Shown here in pieces: positions 1 through 7,917 of a stretch of 64,000 nt of DNA (within the stretch, counting starts at the first letter, position 1; each line of letters opens with the position of its first letter). Position numbers and translations under genes: made by a program. The DNA is from an uncultured Clostridia bacterium (GTDB taxonomy: Bacteria; Bacillota; Clostridia; TANB77; CAG-508): NCBI GenBank assembly GCA_934120315.1, contig CAKOTX010000001.1:124001-188000 (forward strand), in the 5' to 3' direction. The notes beneath the pieces were generated by a model, which was given only the letters and a program-made list of their open reading frames with translations, was not told the origin of the DNA and searched no databases.

Positions 1-285
1 GTTTTAAAAGATAATACTATATTTTTAAGTAAAAAGAATGGAAAATATGGATATGTAGATAAAAAAGGAAATCCTGTAACAGATTATATTTATGATGATG
101 CTATGGAGCAAAATGAATATGGATATGCAGCTGTAAAGAGAAATGGACTTTGGGGTTCAGTAGATCAAAGTGGAAAAGAAGTAATATCACCAAAATATAA
201 TTTAGAAAATAATATTAAAATTGATTTTATTGGAAGATGGCACTTAGGAGAAGACCTTAATATGAACTATTATTGCGAAAAATAA
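1..285 (+). CDS. WG-repeat protein, C-terminal fragment
   Basis: The frame is open from base 1, so the gene starts before the window; 94 residues remain. They contain two WG-type repeat units: GKYGYVDKKGNPV followed by GLWGSVDQSGKEVISPKY. WG repeats are beta-rich units found in large, often surface or envelope-associated proteins of Firmicutes and Bacteroidetes, and no enzymatic role can be assigned. The protein ends YYCEK. A strong ribosome binding site for the next gene follows 15 bases later, so the two are probably cotranscribed. Confidence 0.75.
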   Translation, partial: VLKDNTIFLSKKNGKYGYVDKKGNPVTDYIYDDAMEQNEYGYAAVKRNGLWGSVDQSGKEVISPKYNLENNIKIDFIGRWHLGEDLNMNYYCEK

Positions 286-300
286 GGAGAGAGGAAAAAG

Positions 301-1530
301 ATGGAGCTAAAGACAAAATACCAATATACATACTTTATATATCCTTATGTAATAAAAGAAAATAGATATATAAAATATTTATTAAGATTGTTAAAAGATA
401 AGAATTGTAAATTAAGAACATTTAGAAAAGACAAAGATTTAGGCATATATTCTTACTTTTCACATAGAGCAAGAAATTATATGTTTAACAGTTTTAATTT
501 AAGTAAATCCAAATTAGAAAAATTTGAAGAATTGCCAGAAGATACAAGAGCAGCAGTGTTAGCTCAAAATCCATGTACAATATTTGAATATAATATCAAA
601 AAAGATATTCAAGGAAAAACAGAAGAGCGAAATGGAATATTCTTCAAAATTCCTAAAATGGAAATAATATGTTTTAATACAGGAATATGTTTTTTATGTA
701 TAAAAACAAATATAGAAGATAGTAACAAATTTTCAGACATATTGAATTTTAACTATAAATTTAGAGATATAACACAAGAATTCGCAAACATGAATAATTA
801 TGATAATATAAGAGTTCAAACAGATTGTTTCGATGATGTTAAATATTTTAAAGAATTTATAGAGAATTTAACAGGACCTGTTACGGAATCAATAAAATTA
901 GATATAGATACAGAAAGATTTTTAACATTTTCATATGCATGTATAGACCAAGAAAATTGGAACAGTACAAGTGAATTTGACAAAATCAGCAACAACTATA
1001 TTAAATTTTTAAATATATTACCAAGTGATAATAGTGTAGAATATTCAAAAAAAGATATGAAAGTAATATCAAAATGGCAATATGCAAAATTAGGAGTAAC
1101 AAAACAAGGAGTAACATTATTTGCTTCTAGTTGTGATATGAATAATTATACGATATTTCCACATGACTTTGAAGAAAAATATTTATATTCATACATATTG
1201 GCAATATATACTAAACTATATTTGAAAAAGATAAATTTAGAATTTAGACAAGGTATAAAAGTAAATAAGACTCGTAAGGAATTTATAGATTTTACACAAT
1301 CATTATGGATAAATGAAGTAACAGATGATGATGCAGGTTCAACATTTTATCAATACTTAAAGGAAGTCTTGGAATTGAATATATTATATGAAGATACAAA
1401 GAATAAATATGATATCTTATATAAAGAAATGAATATAGAAAAAACAGCTAAAAATAATGTAATTATAACAGTAATACTAGTTATAACATTAATAATAAAT
1501 GCAATAAATATTATATTTTTAGCACGATAA
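301..1530 (+). CDS. Unknown protein with C-terminal membrane anchor
   Basis: I do not recognise this 409-residue protein. It starts ATG with a good Shine-Dalgarno (AAGGAGAGAGG). It is rich in Lys, Asn, Tyr and Phe, has no N-terminal signal peptide, and ends in one hydrophobic helix of about 22 residues (from about residue 385, NNVIITVILVITLI to the end) with a short basic tip. That makes it a likely tail-anchored protein with a cytosolic body. Residues 355-385 look alpha-helical and could form a coiled coil just before the anchor. Its position directly after the WG-repeat gene suggests a shared transcript. Confidence 0.6.
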   Translation: MELKTKYQYTYFIYPYVIKENRYIKYLLRLLKDKNCKLRTFRKDKDLGIYSYFSHRARNYMFNSFNLSKSKLEKFEELPEDTRAAVLAQNPCTIFEYNIKKDIQGKTEERNGIFFKIPKMEIICFNTGICFLCIKTNIEDSNKFSDILNFNYKFRDITQEFANMNNYDNIRVQTDCFDDVKYFKEFIENLTGPVTESIKLDIDTERFLTFSYACIDQENWNSTSEFDKISNNYIKFLNILPSDNSVEYSKKDMKVISKWQYAKLGVTKQGVTLFASSCDMNNYTIFPHDFEEKYLYSYILAIYTKLYLKKINLEFRQGIKVNKTRKEFIDFTQSLWINEVTDDDAGSTFYQYLKEVLELNILYEDTKNKYDILYKEMNIEKTAKNNVIITVILVITLIINAINIIFLAR

Positions 1531-1577
1531 TTTGGGGTCGGTCCTATATTACGCATTTGCTAATTTGGGATCGGTCC
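1531..1577 (+). repeat. Two direct copies of TTTGGGRTCGGTCC
   Basis: TTTGGGGTCGGTCC (1531-1544) and TTTGGGATCGGTCC (1564-1577) lie 33 bases apart in the gap between the tail-anchored protein gene and acpS. The core AATTTGGNNTCGGT also occurs, inverted, in the array at 16129-16240 with a similar period, so both appear to belong to one intergenic repeat family. Confidence 0.7.
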
Positions 1578-1602
1578 TTTTTTTCGCAAGGAGAGGATGG
1601 CT

Positions 1603-1983
1603 ATGAAAATAAGAACAGGAACAGATATTATAGAAATAGAAAGAGTAAAGTCTAGTATAGAAGACACAGATGGAAAGTTTTGTGAGAGAGTATATACAGA
1701 AAAGGAAATAGAATATTGTGAAAGCAAGAAAATGCAAAAATATCAACATTATGCAGCTAGATTTGCTGCAAAAGAAGCGGTTTTTAAAGCAATTTCTAAA
1801 ACTTTAAATGGAAAATATGATATCACATGGAAAGATATTGAAGTATTAAATGATGAAAATGGCAGACCATATATAAAGTTGTCAGAGCGATTTTTAAACA
1901 AAATAGAAGATATTGATATTAGTATTTCACATTGTAAAGAGTATGCAATTGCTAATGTTGTGGTAGTAGAAAGAGAGGATTAA
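1603..1983 (+). CDS. acpS: Holo-[acyl-carrier-protein] synthase
   Basis: Transfers the 4'-phosphopantetheine arm of CoA to the conserved serine of acyl carrier protein; the substrate is encoded at 46675. The 126-residue length is normal for AcpS. Family motifs are visible: GTDIIEIERV at the N-terminus (metal-binding Asp), FAAKEAVFKA in the middle (catalytic Glu) and ISISHCKEYAIA near the C-terminus. An in-frame ATG at 1597 lies only 3 bases after the AAGGAG site. The ATG at 1603 has normal spacing and gives the usual MKIRTGTDI start, so it is preferred. The gene begins a tight run acpS-tatD-udg-gltD-like. Confidence 0.93.
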   Translation: MKIRTGTDIIEIERVKSSIEDTDGKFCERVYTEKEIEYCESKKMQKYQHYAARFAAKEAVFKAISKTLNGKYDITWKDIEVLNDENGRPYIKLSERFLNKIEDIDISISHCKEYAIANVVVVERED

Positions 1984-1984
1984 A

Positions 1985-2767
1985 ATGGAGTTTTTTGATT
2001 CACATTCACACTATAATGATGAAAAATTTGATGAGGATAGAGAAGAAATTATAAAAGATACATATGAATCAGGCATAACTAAATTTGTATGTGCAGGATA
2101 TAATATTGAGTCTTCACTTTTTTCGTTAGAGTTAAGTAAAAAATATGATTTTATTTATTCGATTTGTGGGATTTCTCCTAATGATATTCCACAATCTGAA
2201 GAAGAATTGTGGAAAGATGTTGCTAAAATTACGGAAATAGTTAAAGAAAATAAAAGCAAAAAATTAGTAGCAATTGGTGAAATAGGTTTAGATTATTATT
2301 GGAATAAAGAAAATAAAGAATTGCAAAAAGAGGCTTTTGAAAAGCAAATAGATTTAGCAAATGAACTTGAATTACCAATTGTAATTCATTCTCGTGATGC
2401 TTCTGTAGATACTATTGAAATGATTAGAAATCACAAGGTAAATAAAGCTGGAATATTCCATTGTTGCCAACCAAATCAAGAAATGGTTAGACAAGCCTTA
2501 GAATTAGGATATTATATTTCATTTGCGGGTCCTATAACATTTAAGAATTCTAGAAATGCACCAGATGTTATAAAAATGGTTCCTATTGATAGAATTTTAA
2601 TTGAAACAGATAGTCCATATTTAACACCTGAACCTAACAGAGGAAAAAGAAATGATTGCAGAAATGTTAAATATGTTGCACAGAAAATTGCTGAACTAAA
2701 AAATGTACCAATAGAAGAAATTGCTAAAATTACTTATGATAATGCAAAAAGGATTTTTGAAATTTAG
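1985..2767 (+). CDS. tatD: TatD-family metal-dependent DNase
   Basis: A TIM-barrel hydrolase of the amidohydrolase-like fold (260 residues, normal length). Visible metal-ligand motifs are FDSHSHYND at the N-terminus (HxH), AIGEIGLDYY (Glu), IVIHSRDA (His), IFHCC (His) and LIETDSPYLTP (Asp). Characterised TatD proteins have 3'-5' DNase activity in repair or DNA degradation. The gene starts one base after the acpS stop codon, and GAGAGG at the end of acpS acts as the ribosome binding site, so the two are translationally linked. Confidence 0.93.
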   Translation: MEFFDSHSHYNDEKFDEDREEIIKDTYESGITKFVCAGYNIESSLFSLELSKKYDFIYSICGISPNDIPQSEEELWKDVAKITEIVKENKSKKLVAIGEIGLDYYWNKENKELQKEAFEKQIDLANELELPIVIHSRDASVDTIEMIRNHKVNKAGIFHCCQPNQEMVRQALELGYYISFAGPITFKNSRNAPDVIKMVPIDRILIETDSPYLTPEPNRGKRNDCRNVKYVAQKIAELKNVPIEEIAKITYDNAKRIFEI

Positions 2768-2780
2768 GATGTGAAAATAT

Positions 2781-3356
2781 ATGTATGATAATTGGGAACA
2801 ATTAGAAGCAGATGCTAATCAATGTAGAAAATGTAAATTGTGTCAAAATAGAACAAATGTGGTATTTGGTACAGGAAATAAACAGGCTGATTTAATGTTT
2901 ATTGGTGAAGGTCCTGGAGCAGACGAGGATAAGCAAGGAATACCATTTGTAGGTAAGGCCGGAAAGTTGATGAATATGGCATTTGAGGCAATTGGATTAA
3001 AAAGAGAAGATGTTTATATTGCGAATGTTGTAAAATGTAGGCCTCCAGGAAATAGAAATCCAGAGGATGATGAGGCAGTAGCATGTTTAAATTATTTAAG
3101 AAATCAAGTTATATTAGTAAAACCTAAAATCGTTGTTTTGTTAGGTAGTGTTGCTTTAAAAAATATTCTTGGCAAAGAATATGGAATTACTGCAAGCAGA
3201 GGAAAATGGGTAGAAAAGAGAGGAATATGGTATATGCCAACTTGGCATCCAGCAGCACTTTTGAGAGATGAGAATAAAAAGATTGATTTTATTATGGATT
3301 TAAAAGAAGTTATGAGTAGATATGAACTATACTCAGAGGTCGAAATAATTGACTAA
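2781..3356 (+). CDS. Type-4 (Fe-S) uracil-DNA glycosylase
   Basis: Removes uracil from DNA in base-excision repair. The 191-residue sequence carries the family-4 signature: a Cys cluster at the N-terminus (C15, C18, C21) and later Cys residues in VVKCRPPGNRNP and VACLNYL that together would hold a 4Fe-4S cluster. The active-site region is FIGEGPGADED and the C-terminal helix motif is WHPAALLRDE. Type-4 enzymes are common in Clostridia that lack or supplement ung. The neighbour tatD is also a nucleic-acid enzyme, but the operon is otherwise mixed. Confidence 0.9.
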   Translation: MYDNWEQLEADANQCRKCKLCQNRTNVVFGTGNKQADLMFIGEGPGADEDKQGIPFVGKAGKLMNMAFEAIGLKREDVYIANVVKCRPPGNRNPEDDEAVACLNYLRNQVILVKPKIVVLLGSVALKNILGKEYGITASRGKWVEKRGIWYMPTWHPAALLRDENKKIDFIMDLKEVMSRYELYSEVEIID

Positions 3357-3409
3357 GATTTGAAAAAAATGTACAATATCTTATGAAGTATACGAAAAGG
3401 AATAGAAAA

Positions 3410-4657
3410 ATGGAAGAAATATTAAATAAGGCAAATTATTGCTTAAATTGTCCTGTAAAGCCATGTTCAAATAAAGGGTGTCCATTAGGAAATAATATAC
3501 CAGGATTTATAAAAGCAATAAAAGAAGAAGATTATAAAAAAGCATATGAAATATTATCTGAAACAACAGTATTAGAGGCTGTATGTGGAAGGATTTGCCC
3601 TCATACTAAGCAATGCCAAGGTTCATGCGTAAGAGGTATAAAATCAACTCCAGTAAGTATTGGAGAAATGGAAGCGTTTATTGGAGATCTTTCAATAAAA
3701 GAAAATTATAAAATAGCTGAAATTAATAAACAAAATCAAAATAAAAAGATAGCAATTGTTGGTGGAGGACCAGCAGGTATTACGGCTGCAGCCTTTTTAT
3801 TAAGAAACGGGTATCAAGTTTCATTATATGAAAAATATAATTACTTAGGTGGGCTTTTAGTTCATGGAATACCGGAGTTTAGGCTCCCTAAAGAAGTTGT
3901 TAAACAAACAATTCAAAAAGTAATTGATTTAGGGTTAGAAGTTAAATATAATCAAGAATTAGGAAAAAATATTACATTAGAAGAATTAGAAAATGAATAT
4001 GATGCAATATTTCTTGCATTTGGAGCTAATATTACAACTAAAATGGGAGTTGAAGGCGAAGAATTAAAAGGAGTATATGGTGGAAATCAATTATTGGAAC
4101 ATAAGGCACATCCAGATTATCAAAATAAAAAAGTTGCTGTAATAGGTGGCGGAAATGTTGCAATGGATTGCGCAAGGACGATTAAAAGACTAGGGGCACA
4201 AGAAGTTAAAATTATTTATAGAAGAGCAGAAGAACAAATGCCGGCAGAAGTAAAAGAAATACAAGAAGCTAAAGAAGAGGGAATAGAATTTTTATTTCAA
4301 AACAATATTGTGAAAATATTAGGAAGAGATAAAGTAGAACAGGTAGAATTAATTAAAACTGAATTAGTTCAAAAAGAAGGAGAAACAAGAAAAGTACCAG
4401 TAAATATTCCACAAAGCAATTATGTCATAGATATAGATTATATAATAATGGCGTTAGGATCAAAACCAGACGAGTTTGTAAATGAATTGGGATTAGAACT
4501 AAATAAATGGGGATATTTACAAATAAATGAGAAAAATCAAACTTCAAATCCAAAAGTTTTTGCAGGTGGAGATATTGCAGGAGCAAAAGGAACTGTTGCT
4601 TGGGCAGCGCGCTCTGGGAGAGATGCAGCATACTCAATAATGGAATATTTAAAATAA
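3410..4657 (+). CDS. GltD-like NAD(P)H-dependent flavoprotein
   Basis: Resembles the small subunit of glutamate synthase and related oxidoreductases. An N-terminal Cys-rich Fe-S region (CLNCPVKPC, then CPLGNNIPGF, CGRICPH and CQGSC) is followed by an FAD Rossmann motif (IVGGGPAGITAAAF) and an NAD(P)H motif (VIGGGNVAMDCART). The C-terminal motif is FAGGDIAGAKGTVAWAA. No large subunit lies nearby, so it may feed electrons to another partner; its acceptor is unknown. The ATG at 3383 has no ribosome binding site, while the ATG at 3410 follows AAAAGGA with 8-base spacing, so I start it there (415 residues). Confidence 0.87.
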   Translation: MEEILNKANYCLNCPVKPCSNKGCPLGNNIPGFIKAIKEEDYKKAYEILSETTVLEAVCGRICPHTKQCQGSCVRGIKSTPVSIGEMEAFIGDLSIKENYKIAEINKQNQNKKIAIVGGGPAGITAAAFLLRNGYQVSLYEKYNYLGGLLVHGIPEFRLPKEVVKQTIQKVIDLGLEVKYNQELGKNITLEELENEYDAIFLAFGANITTKMGVEGEELKGVYGGNQLLEHKAHPDYQNKKVAVIGGGNVAMDCARTIKRLGAQEVKIIYRRAEEQMPAEVKEIQEAKEEGIEFLFQNNIVKILGRDKVEQVELIKTELVQKEGETRKVPVNIPQSNYVIDIDYIIMALGSKPDEFVNELGLELNKWGYLQINEKNQTSNPKVFAGGDIAGAKGTVAWAARSGRDAAYSIMEYLK

Positions 4658-4660
4658 ATA

Positions 4661-4692
4661 AAAGTCGGCTAGTTTAATGCCGACTTTTGAAA
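4661..4692 (+). terminator. Terminator after the GltD-like gene
   Basis: AAAGTCGGC (4661-4669) pairs with GCCGACTTT (4679-4687) around a 9-base loop and ends in a short T-rich stretch. It begins 3 bases after the stop codon and closes the acpS-to-gltD-like operon. Confidence 0.75.
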
Positions 4693-4694
4693 TT

Positions 4695-4828
4695 CTTTTG
4701 TATGATATCATTTGTAAAAATCTTTTGTAAATTAATAACTTGCAAAATTCATTAGTATGCTTGTCTTTTGTAAAGTCTTTTGTAAAGTCTTTTGTAAAAT
4801 TGACTTTTGTATACTAAAATCTTTTGTT
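4695..4828. repeat. Cluster of CTTTTGTA repeats
   Basis: Seven copies of CTTTTGT(A/T) occur in 134 bases. Three are in perfect 12-base tandem (TCTTTTGTAAAG at 4764, 4776 and 4788). The cluster fills the gap between two convergent genes and touches the stop codon of the minus-strand gene. It could be slippage-generated simple sequence or a protein-binding array. Confidence 0.7.
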
Positions 4829-5909
4829 AATTATGTATTTTTTCTCCTGTTACGAAGTTTTTTATTGCTCTGAACCAAGAAATAAATTTGTTTGGCTTCT
4901 TACATTCAAGAGCAGTTTCGATGCCACCATTTTCAAGTACGTTAGATTTATGTTCTAATGCAGACATCTTTTCTGTATAGTAATCATCAAAGAAAGTATA
5001 ACCATCTGTAATTCCGATTAACTCTCTATAATGTTCTAGTTTTCTTCTATAATTATCAAGTTCTTCTAAATCATTAATTTTACGAAAAGCTTTATCAAAA
5101 TAATTTTTAATAATTAAGTTTTGAGCTTTAGTAAAATATTCAGCAATTTTAGCTTTACAATTTTCTGATTTAGAAACTAATTTATCAACACTTTTATTTC
5201 TTTCGTCATATGCTGAATATTTATTGTTTAGCTTTATTATATTTTCTTCTAAATCAAGAATATCATCAATATAACGTTCTACATCATCATAAGTTTTTTC
5301 AGATGTTAGATTTATAAAAGTATTTTTAAATTTATCATTACTTGTGAATGTGCTATCATATAAAACAGTTTCACCTGTTATATATGCCATTTGTTCAATT
5401 AAATTACATTCTAATGGGTAGTATGAAGGACTAATTGTTCTAAAAGAAACACCAAAATATTTAACATAGTCTTTTTCTATACCGATTACTTTAGATGTAA
5501 TATATTGGACAGCTGCTTCATTTAAGCCCATACCAACAATTTTAAAATTATCAAAATTGCATAAGCCCATTCTTAAAAGATTATTTTTTTTATCTTTAAC
5601 TTCTTGAATATAGTGAATACATTCATGAATTGCAAATTCTTCTAAATCTTCAAAAGCAATCTTTTCATTAAAATATATAGATGTATTTTTGTAGAAATAG
5701 TTAGCTTCTGCCATACCTTCTGGCATTACAGCTCTATACATACCTAATCTTGAAAGTTTAGCAAACAAATCACTTTCATTAAAACAAAGTTCAGGGAATG
5801 TATCACAGAGCTTTGTAGCAATGTTATGTGCGATTCGATTTACAGACATTGTATCAAGTATGTCGACTACTCTAATTCCATCTTTTCGTAAATCTGATTC
5901 GATGCTCAT
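4827..5909 (-). CDS. HExxH zinc-metalloprotease-like protein
   Basis: I do not recognise the family. The 360-residue protein has AIHECIHYIQE (H95, E96, H99) and, about 30 residues on, GLNEAAVQYIT (E131), an arrangement typical of a gluzincin active site with a third Glu ligand. The C-terminal half is charged and helical (about residues 190-330, coiled-coil-like). No signal peptide is seen, so it should act in the cytosol. Two upstream in-frame ATGs exist, but the ATG at 5909 follows GGAGG with good spacing. The gene lies downstream of, and codirectional with, a small XRE regulator. ImmA-type anti-repressor proteases share that partnership, but this protein is longer and not clearly related. 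Confidence 0.65.
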   Translation of the reverse strand: MSIESDLRKDGIRVVDILDTMSVNRIAHNIATKLCDTFPELCFNESDLFAKLSRLGMYRAVMPEGMAEANYFYKNTSIYFNEKIAFEDLEEFAIHECIHYIQEVKDKKNNLLRMGLCNFDNFKIVGMGLNEAAVQYITSKVIGIEKDYVKYFGVSFRTISPSYYPLECNLIEQMAYITGETVLYDSTFTSNDKFKNTFINLTSEKTYDDVERYIDDILDLEENIIKLNNKYSAYDERNKSVDKLVSKSENCKAKIAEYFTKAQNLIIKNYFDKAFRKINDLEELDNYRRKLEHYRELIGITDGYTFFDDYYTEKMSALEHKSNVLENGGIETALECKKPNKFISWFRAIKNFVTGEKIHN

Positions 5910-5943
5910 TGTATCCTCCATCTTTTGACTTGTTCTATAAAAA

Positions 5944-5976
5944 TTCGTCAAATTTATTATACAATAATTCGACGAA
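5944..5976 (-). promoter_or_regulatory. Dyad straddling a putative -10 box
   Basis: TTCGTC (5944-5949) and GACGAA (5971-5976; within the small palindrome TTCGACGAA) flank a TATAAT read on the minus strand (5956-5961). This placement is what a repressor operator would look like for the HExxH gene. The adjacent XRE regulator is the natural candidate to bind it, but that is inference. Confidence 0.4.
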
Positions 5977-6030
5977 AAAGTGTATTACAGTTTTATGACA
6001 TTTGTGTTACAAAAATATTACAGAAAAATA

Positions 6031-6057
6031 AAAAGTCCTGGTTTGACCAGAACTTTT
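6031..6057 (-). terminator. Terminator of the XRE regulator gene
   Basis: On the minus strand, AAAAGTTCTGGT pairs with ACCAGGACTTTT across CAA, and is followed by TTATTTTTC. It begins 3 bases after the regulator stop codon and separates it from the HExxH gene. Confidence 0.8.
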
Positions 6058-6060
6058 ATA

Positions 6061-6297
6061 TTAATCTTGTTCGACTTCTTTAAAAATATCGTCTTGGAAA
6101 AATTCAGTTAATGTGATACCAAAACCTTCGCAGATGTGAAGTAAAGTGTCTAATTTTATTAATTCAGTTCTTTTACTCATAAATGCTGCTAAAGTTGACA
6201 TTGGTACCCCTGAAGCTTTAAATAATCCCCAAAGACTCATACCTTTTTGTTTTTGATAAAATCTAATTCTATCTCTTACTGCATCAGACAAGTACAT
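6061..6297 (-). CDS. Small XRE-family transcriptional regulator
   Basis: A 78-residue helix-turn-helix protein. Residues about 5-60 form a Cro/C1-type five-helix domain: AVRDRIRFYQKQKGMSLWGL, then SGVPMSTLAAFMSK as recognition helix, then LIKLDTLLHICEGFGITLTEF. An acidic tail follows. It probably represses itself and/or the HExxH gene downstream. The longer reading frame begins at 6351, but the ATG at 6297 follows AAAGAGGTGATTATT, a good ribosome binding site. The upstream frame would be coded across the promoter region. Confidence 0.85.
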   Translation of the reverse strand: MYLSDAVRDRIRFYQKQKGMSLWGLFKASGVPMSTLAAFMSKRTELIKLDTLLHICEGFGITLTEFFQDDIFKEVEQD

Positions 6298-6440
6298 AAT
6301 AATCACCTCTTTACTATTGGTATACCCAAAGTATAGCAAGAAAATACGCAAAAATACTGCACCTAAATAGAGGTGTAGCTAAATACTAAGAATAAAATGG
6401 AAAACTGTGCATAAAATTTAACAGCAATAGGAGGAATGTG

Positions 6441-7202
6441 ATGATATTTGTATTTAATAAAGATAGAATTAGAACCTATTTAGTTTCGATATTAACTGTT
6501 GCAATGTTAATAATTTTTTCGAATATAGGGAATGTAAAAACAGTTCAAACATCAGCTACAATGAAATATCTGCCAATATATAATGTAAAAACAAATGAAA
6601 AGAAAATTGCATTTACAATGAATTGTGCATGGAATGCTGATGATATAGATAGTATTTTAGAAACTTTGAAAAACAACAATGTACATATAACTTTTTTTAT
6701 GGTGGGAGAATGGGTGGATAAATATCCAGAAGCAGTAAAAAAGATATATGAGGCTGGGCATGAAATAGGAAGCCACAGTAATACGCATCCTCATGTAAAT
6801 AAATTGTCTGCTGAAAAAAATCTTGAAGAAATAAAACTAAGTGTAAATAAAATAGAACAAATAACAGGACAAAAGACAAATATTTATAGAGCACCATATG
6901 GAGAATATAATGATACAGTAATAAAAACAGCACAAGAGAATGGATATTATACAATTCAATGGAATTTAGATACATTAGATTATAAAGGATTAACAGGTGA
7001 AGAAATGTGGAATAGACTAAAAAATAAATTAGAAAATGGCTCAATAATTTTAAGTCATAATGGAACCAAACATACAGCTGATAGTTTAGATATGTTGATA
7101 AAAAATATTAAAGAAAAAGGATATGAAGTTACAACAGTATCAAATTTAATATATAAAGATAATTTTACAATAAACAATAATGGCACACAGATTTGTGAAT
7201 AA
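6441..7202 (+). CDS. PdaB-like polysaccharide deacetylase (NodB domain)
   Basis: A membrane-anchored or secreted protein of 253 residues: an N-terminal hydrophobic helix (about residues 12-30), then a NodB-type carbohydrate esterase 4 domain. The metal-binding HSNTHPH (motif 2) and RAPYGEYN (motif 3) are intact, with SIILSHNG near the C-terminus. Motif 1, normally TFDD, reads TMNCAWNADD, a variant seen in PdaB-like sporulation proteins of Clostridia, so activity may differ from classical deacetylases. Likely role: peptidoglycan or cortex modification during sporulation (inference). The start is the ATG six bases after AGGAGG; a GTG three bases earlier is too close. Confidence 0.85.
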   Translation: MIFVFNKDRIRTYLVSILTVAMLIIFSNIGNVKTVQTSATMKYLPIYNVKTNEKKIAFTMNCAWNADDIDSILETLKNNNVHITFFMVGEWVDKYPEAVKKIYEAGHEIGSHSNTHPHVNKLSAEKNLEEIKLSVNKIEQITGQKTNIYRAPYGEYNDTVIKTAQENGYYTIQWNLDTLDYKGLTGEEMWNRLKNKLENGSIILSHNGTKHTADSLDMLIKNIKEKGYEVTTVSNLIYKDNFTINNNGTQICE

Positions 7203-7244
7203 AACAATTGAATATGGAAAAACTTACAGTGTAAGGAGAACGGT

Positions 7245-7736
7245 ATGCCATTAGTCGGGATTATTGCAAAGAAAAGAGATATTCAAGCAATTAGAAAAGA
7301 ATTACAAAATAAAGAGATCGAATTTATTGAGATAACACAAAACAGTGTTAAGAATATTAAAAATATTAATTTTGAAGAGATTGTAATAAATGAAGATATA
7401 ATTTTGGCAAAAGATGAATATGAATATATGAGTACTATATTATCAAAAGTTAAATATTTAATTATTAATGGAGATGTAGATATAGAAATATTAAACAAAA
7501 TTAAATTAGAAGAACCAGTGAAAATGATAACATATGGATTTAATTCGAAATCAACAGTCACAGTTTCGAGTGTTAAAGAAGATAAAATATTAGTGTGTAT
7601 GCAAAGAGATATTGAAAAAAGTGATGGAAAAATTGTAGAAGCACAGGAAAAAAATATATATTTAAATGAGCAAAAAAATAAAAAAGTATATAATAAATTG
7701 GTTATTTTTATATTAAATGAATTGCATAATTTATAA
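7245..7736 (+). CDS. Unknown 163-residue protein
   Basis: I cannot assign a family with confidence. The protein is soluble and has a central segment, MITYGFNSKSTVTVSSV (about residues 94-110), that resembles the substrate-loop wording of C-terminal domains in Mur-ligase-related proteins. This is a weak resemblance and not an identification. The N-terminus PLVGIIAKKRDIQAI and predicted beta-alpha alternation suggest a small alpha/beta fold. It has a good ribosome binding site (AAGGAG) and lies 43 bases after the deacetylase gene, probably in the same transcript. Confidence 0.6.
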   Translation: MPLVGIIAKKRDIQAIRKELQNKEIEFIEITQNSVKNIKNINFEEIVINEDIILAKDEYEYMSTILSKVKYLIINGDVDIEILNKIKLEEPVKMITYGFNSKSTVTVSSVKEDKILVCMQRDIEKSDGKIVEAQEKNIYLNEQKNKKVYNKLVIFILNELHNL

Positions 7737-7805
7737 AAAAGTGCACAAAAACACCAATATTTAGGACAAAATTCAAAAAAAATTAGAAAAAATTAACTTT
7801 TTATG

Positions 7806-7834
7806 TAGACAAATCCAAAAAAGTGTAGTATAAT
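7806..7834 (+). promoter_or_regulatory. Promoter of the ssb-like gene
   Basis: TAGACA (7806-7811), a 17-base spacer and TATAAT (7829-7834). Confidence 0.7.
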
Positions 7835-7917
7835 TAAAAATGTAGAAAATTTTAAAAAAGAGAAACAGGACGAGAAATTTACGATTGATAAAAAAGAAAG
7901 ATAGGGAGGAAATAAAA

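Noticed and set aside
4827..5909. ImmA/IrrE-type anti-repressor protease
   Set aside because: Has HExxH and an XRE neighbour, but is much longer and lacks other family resemblance; kept as an unknown HExxH protein.
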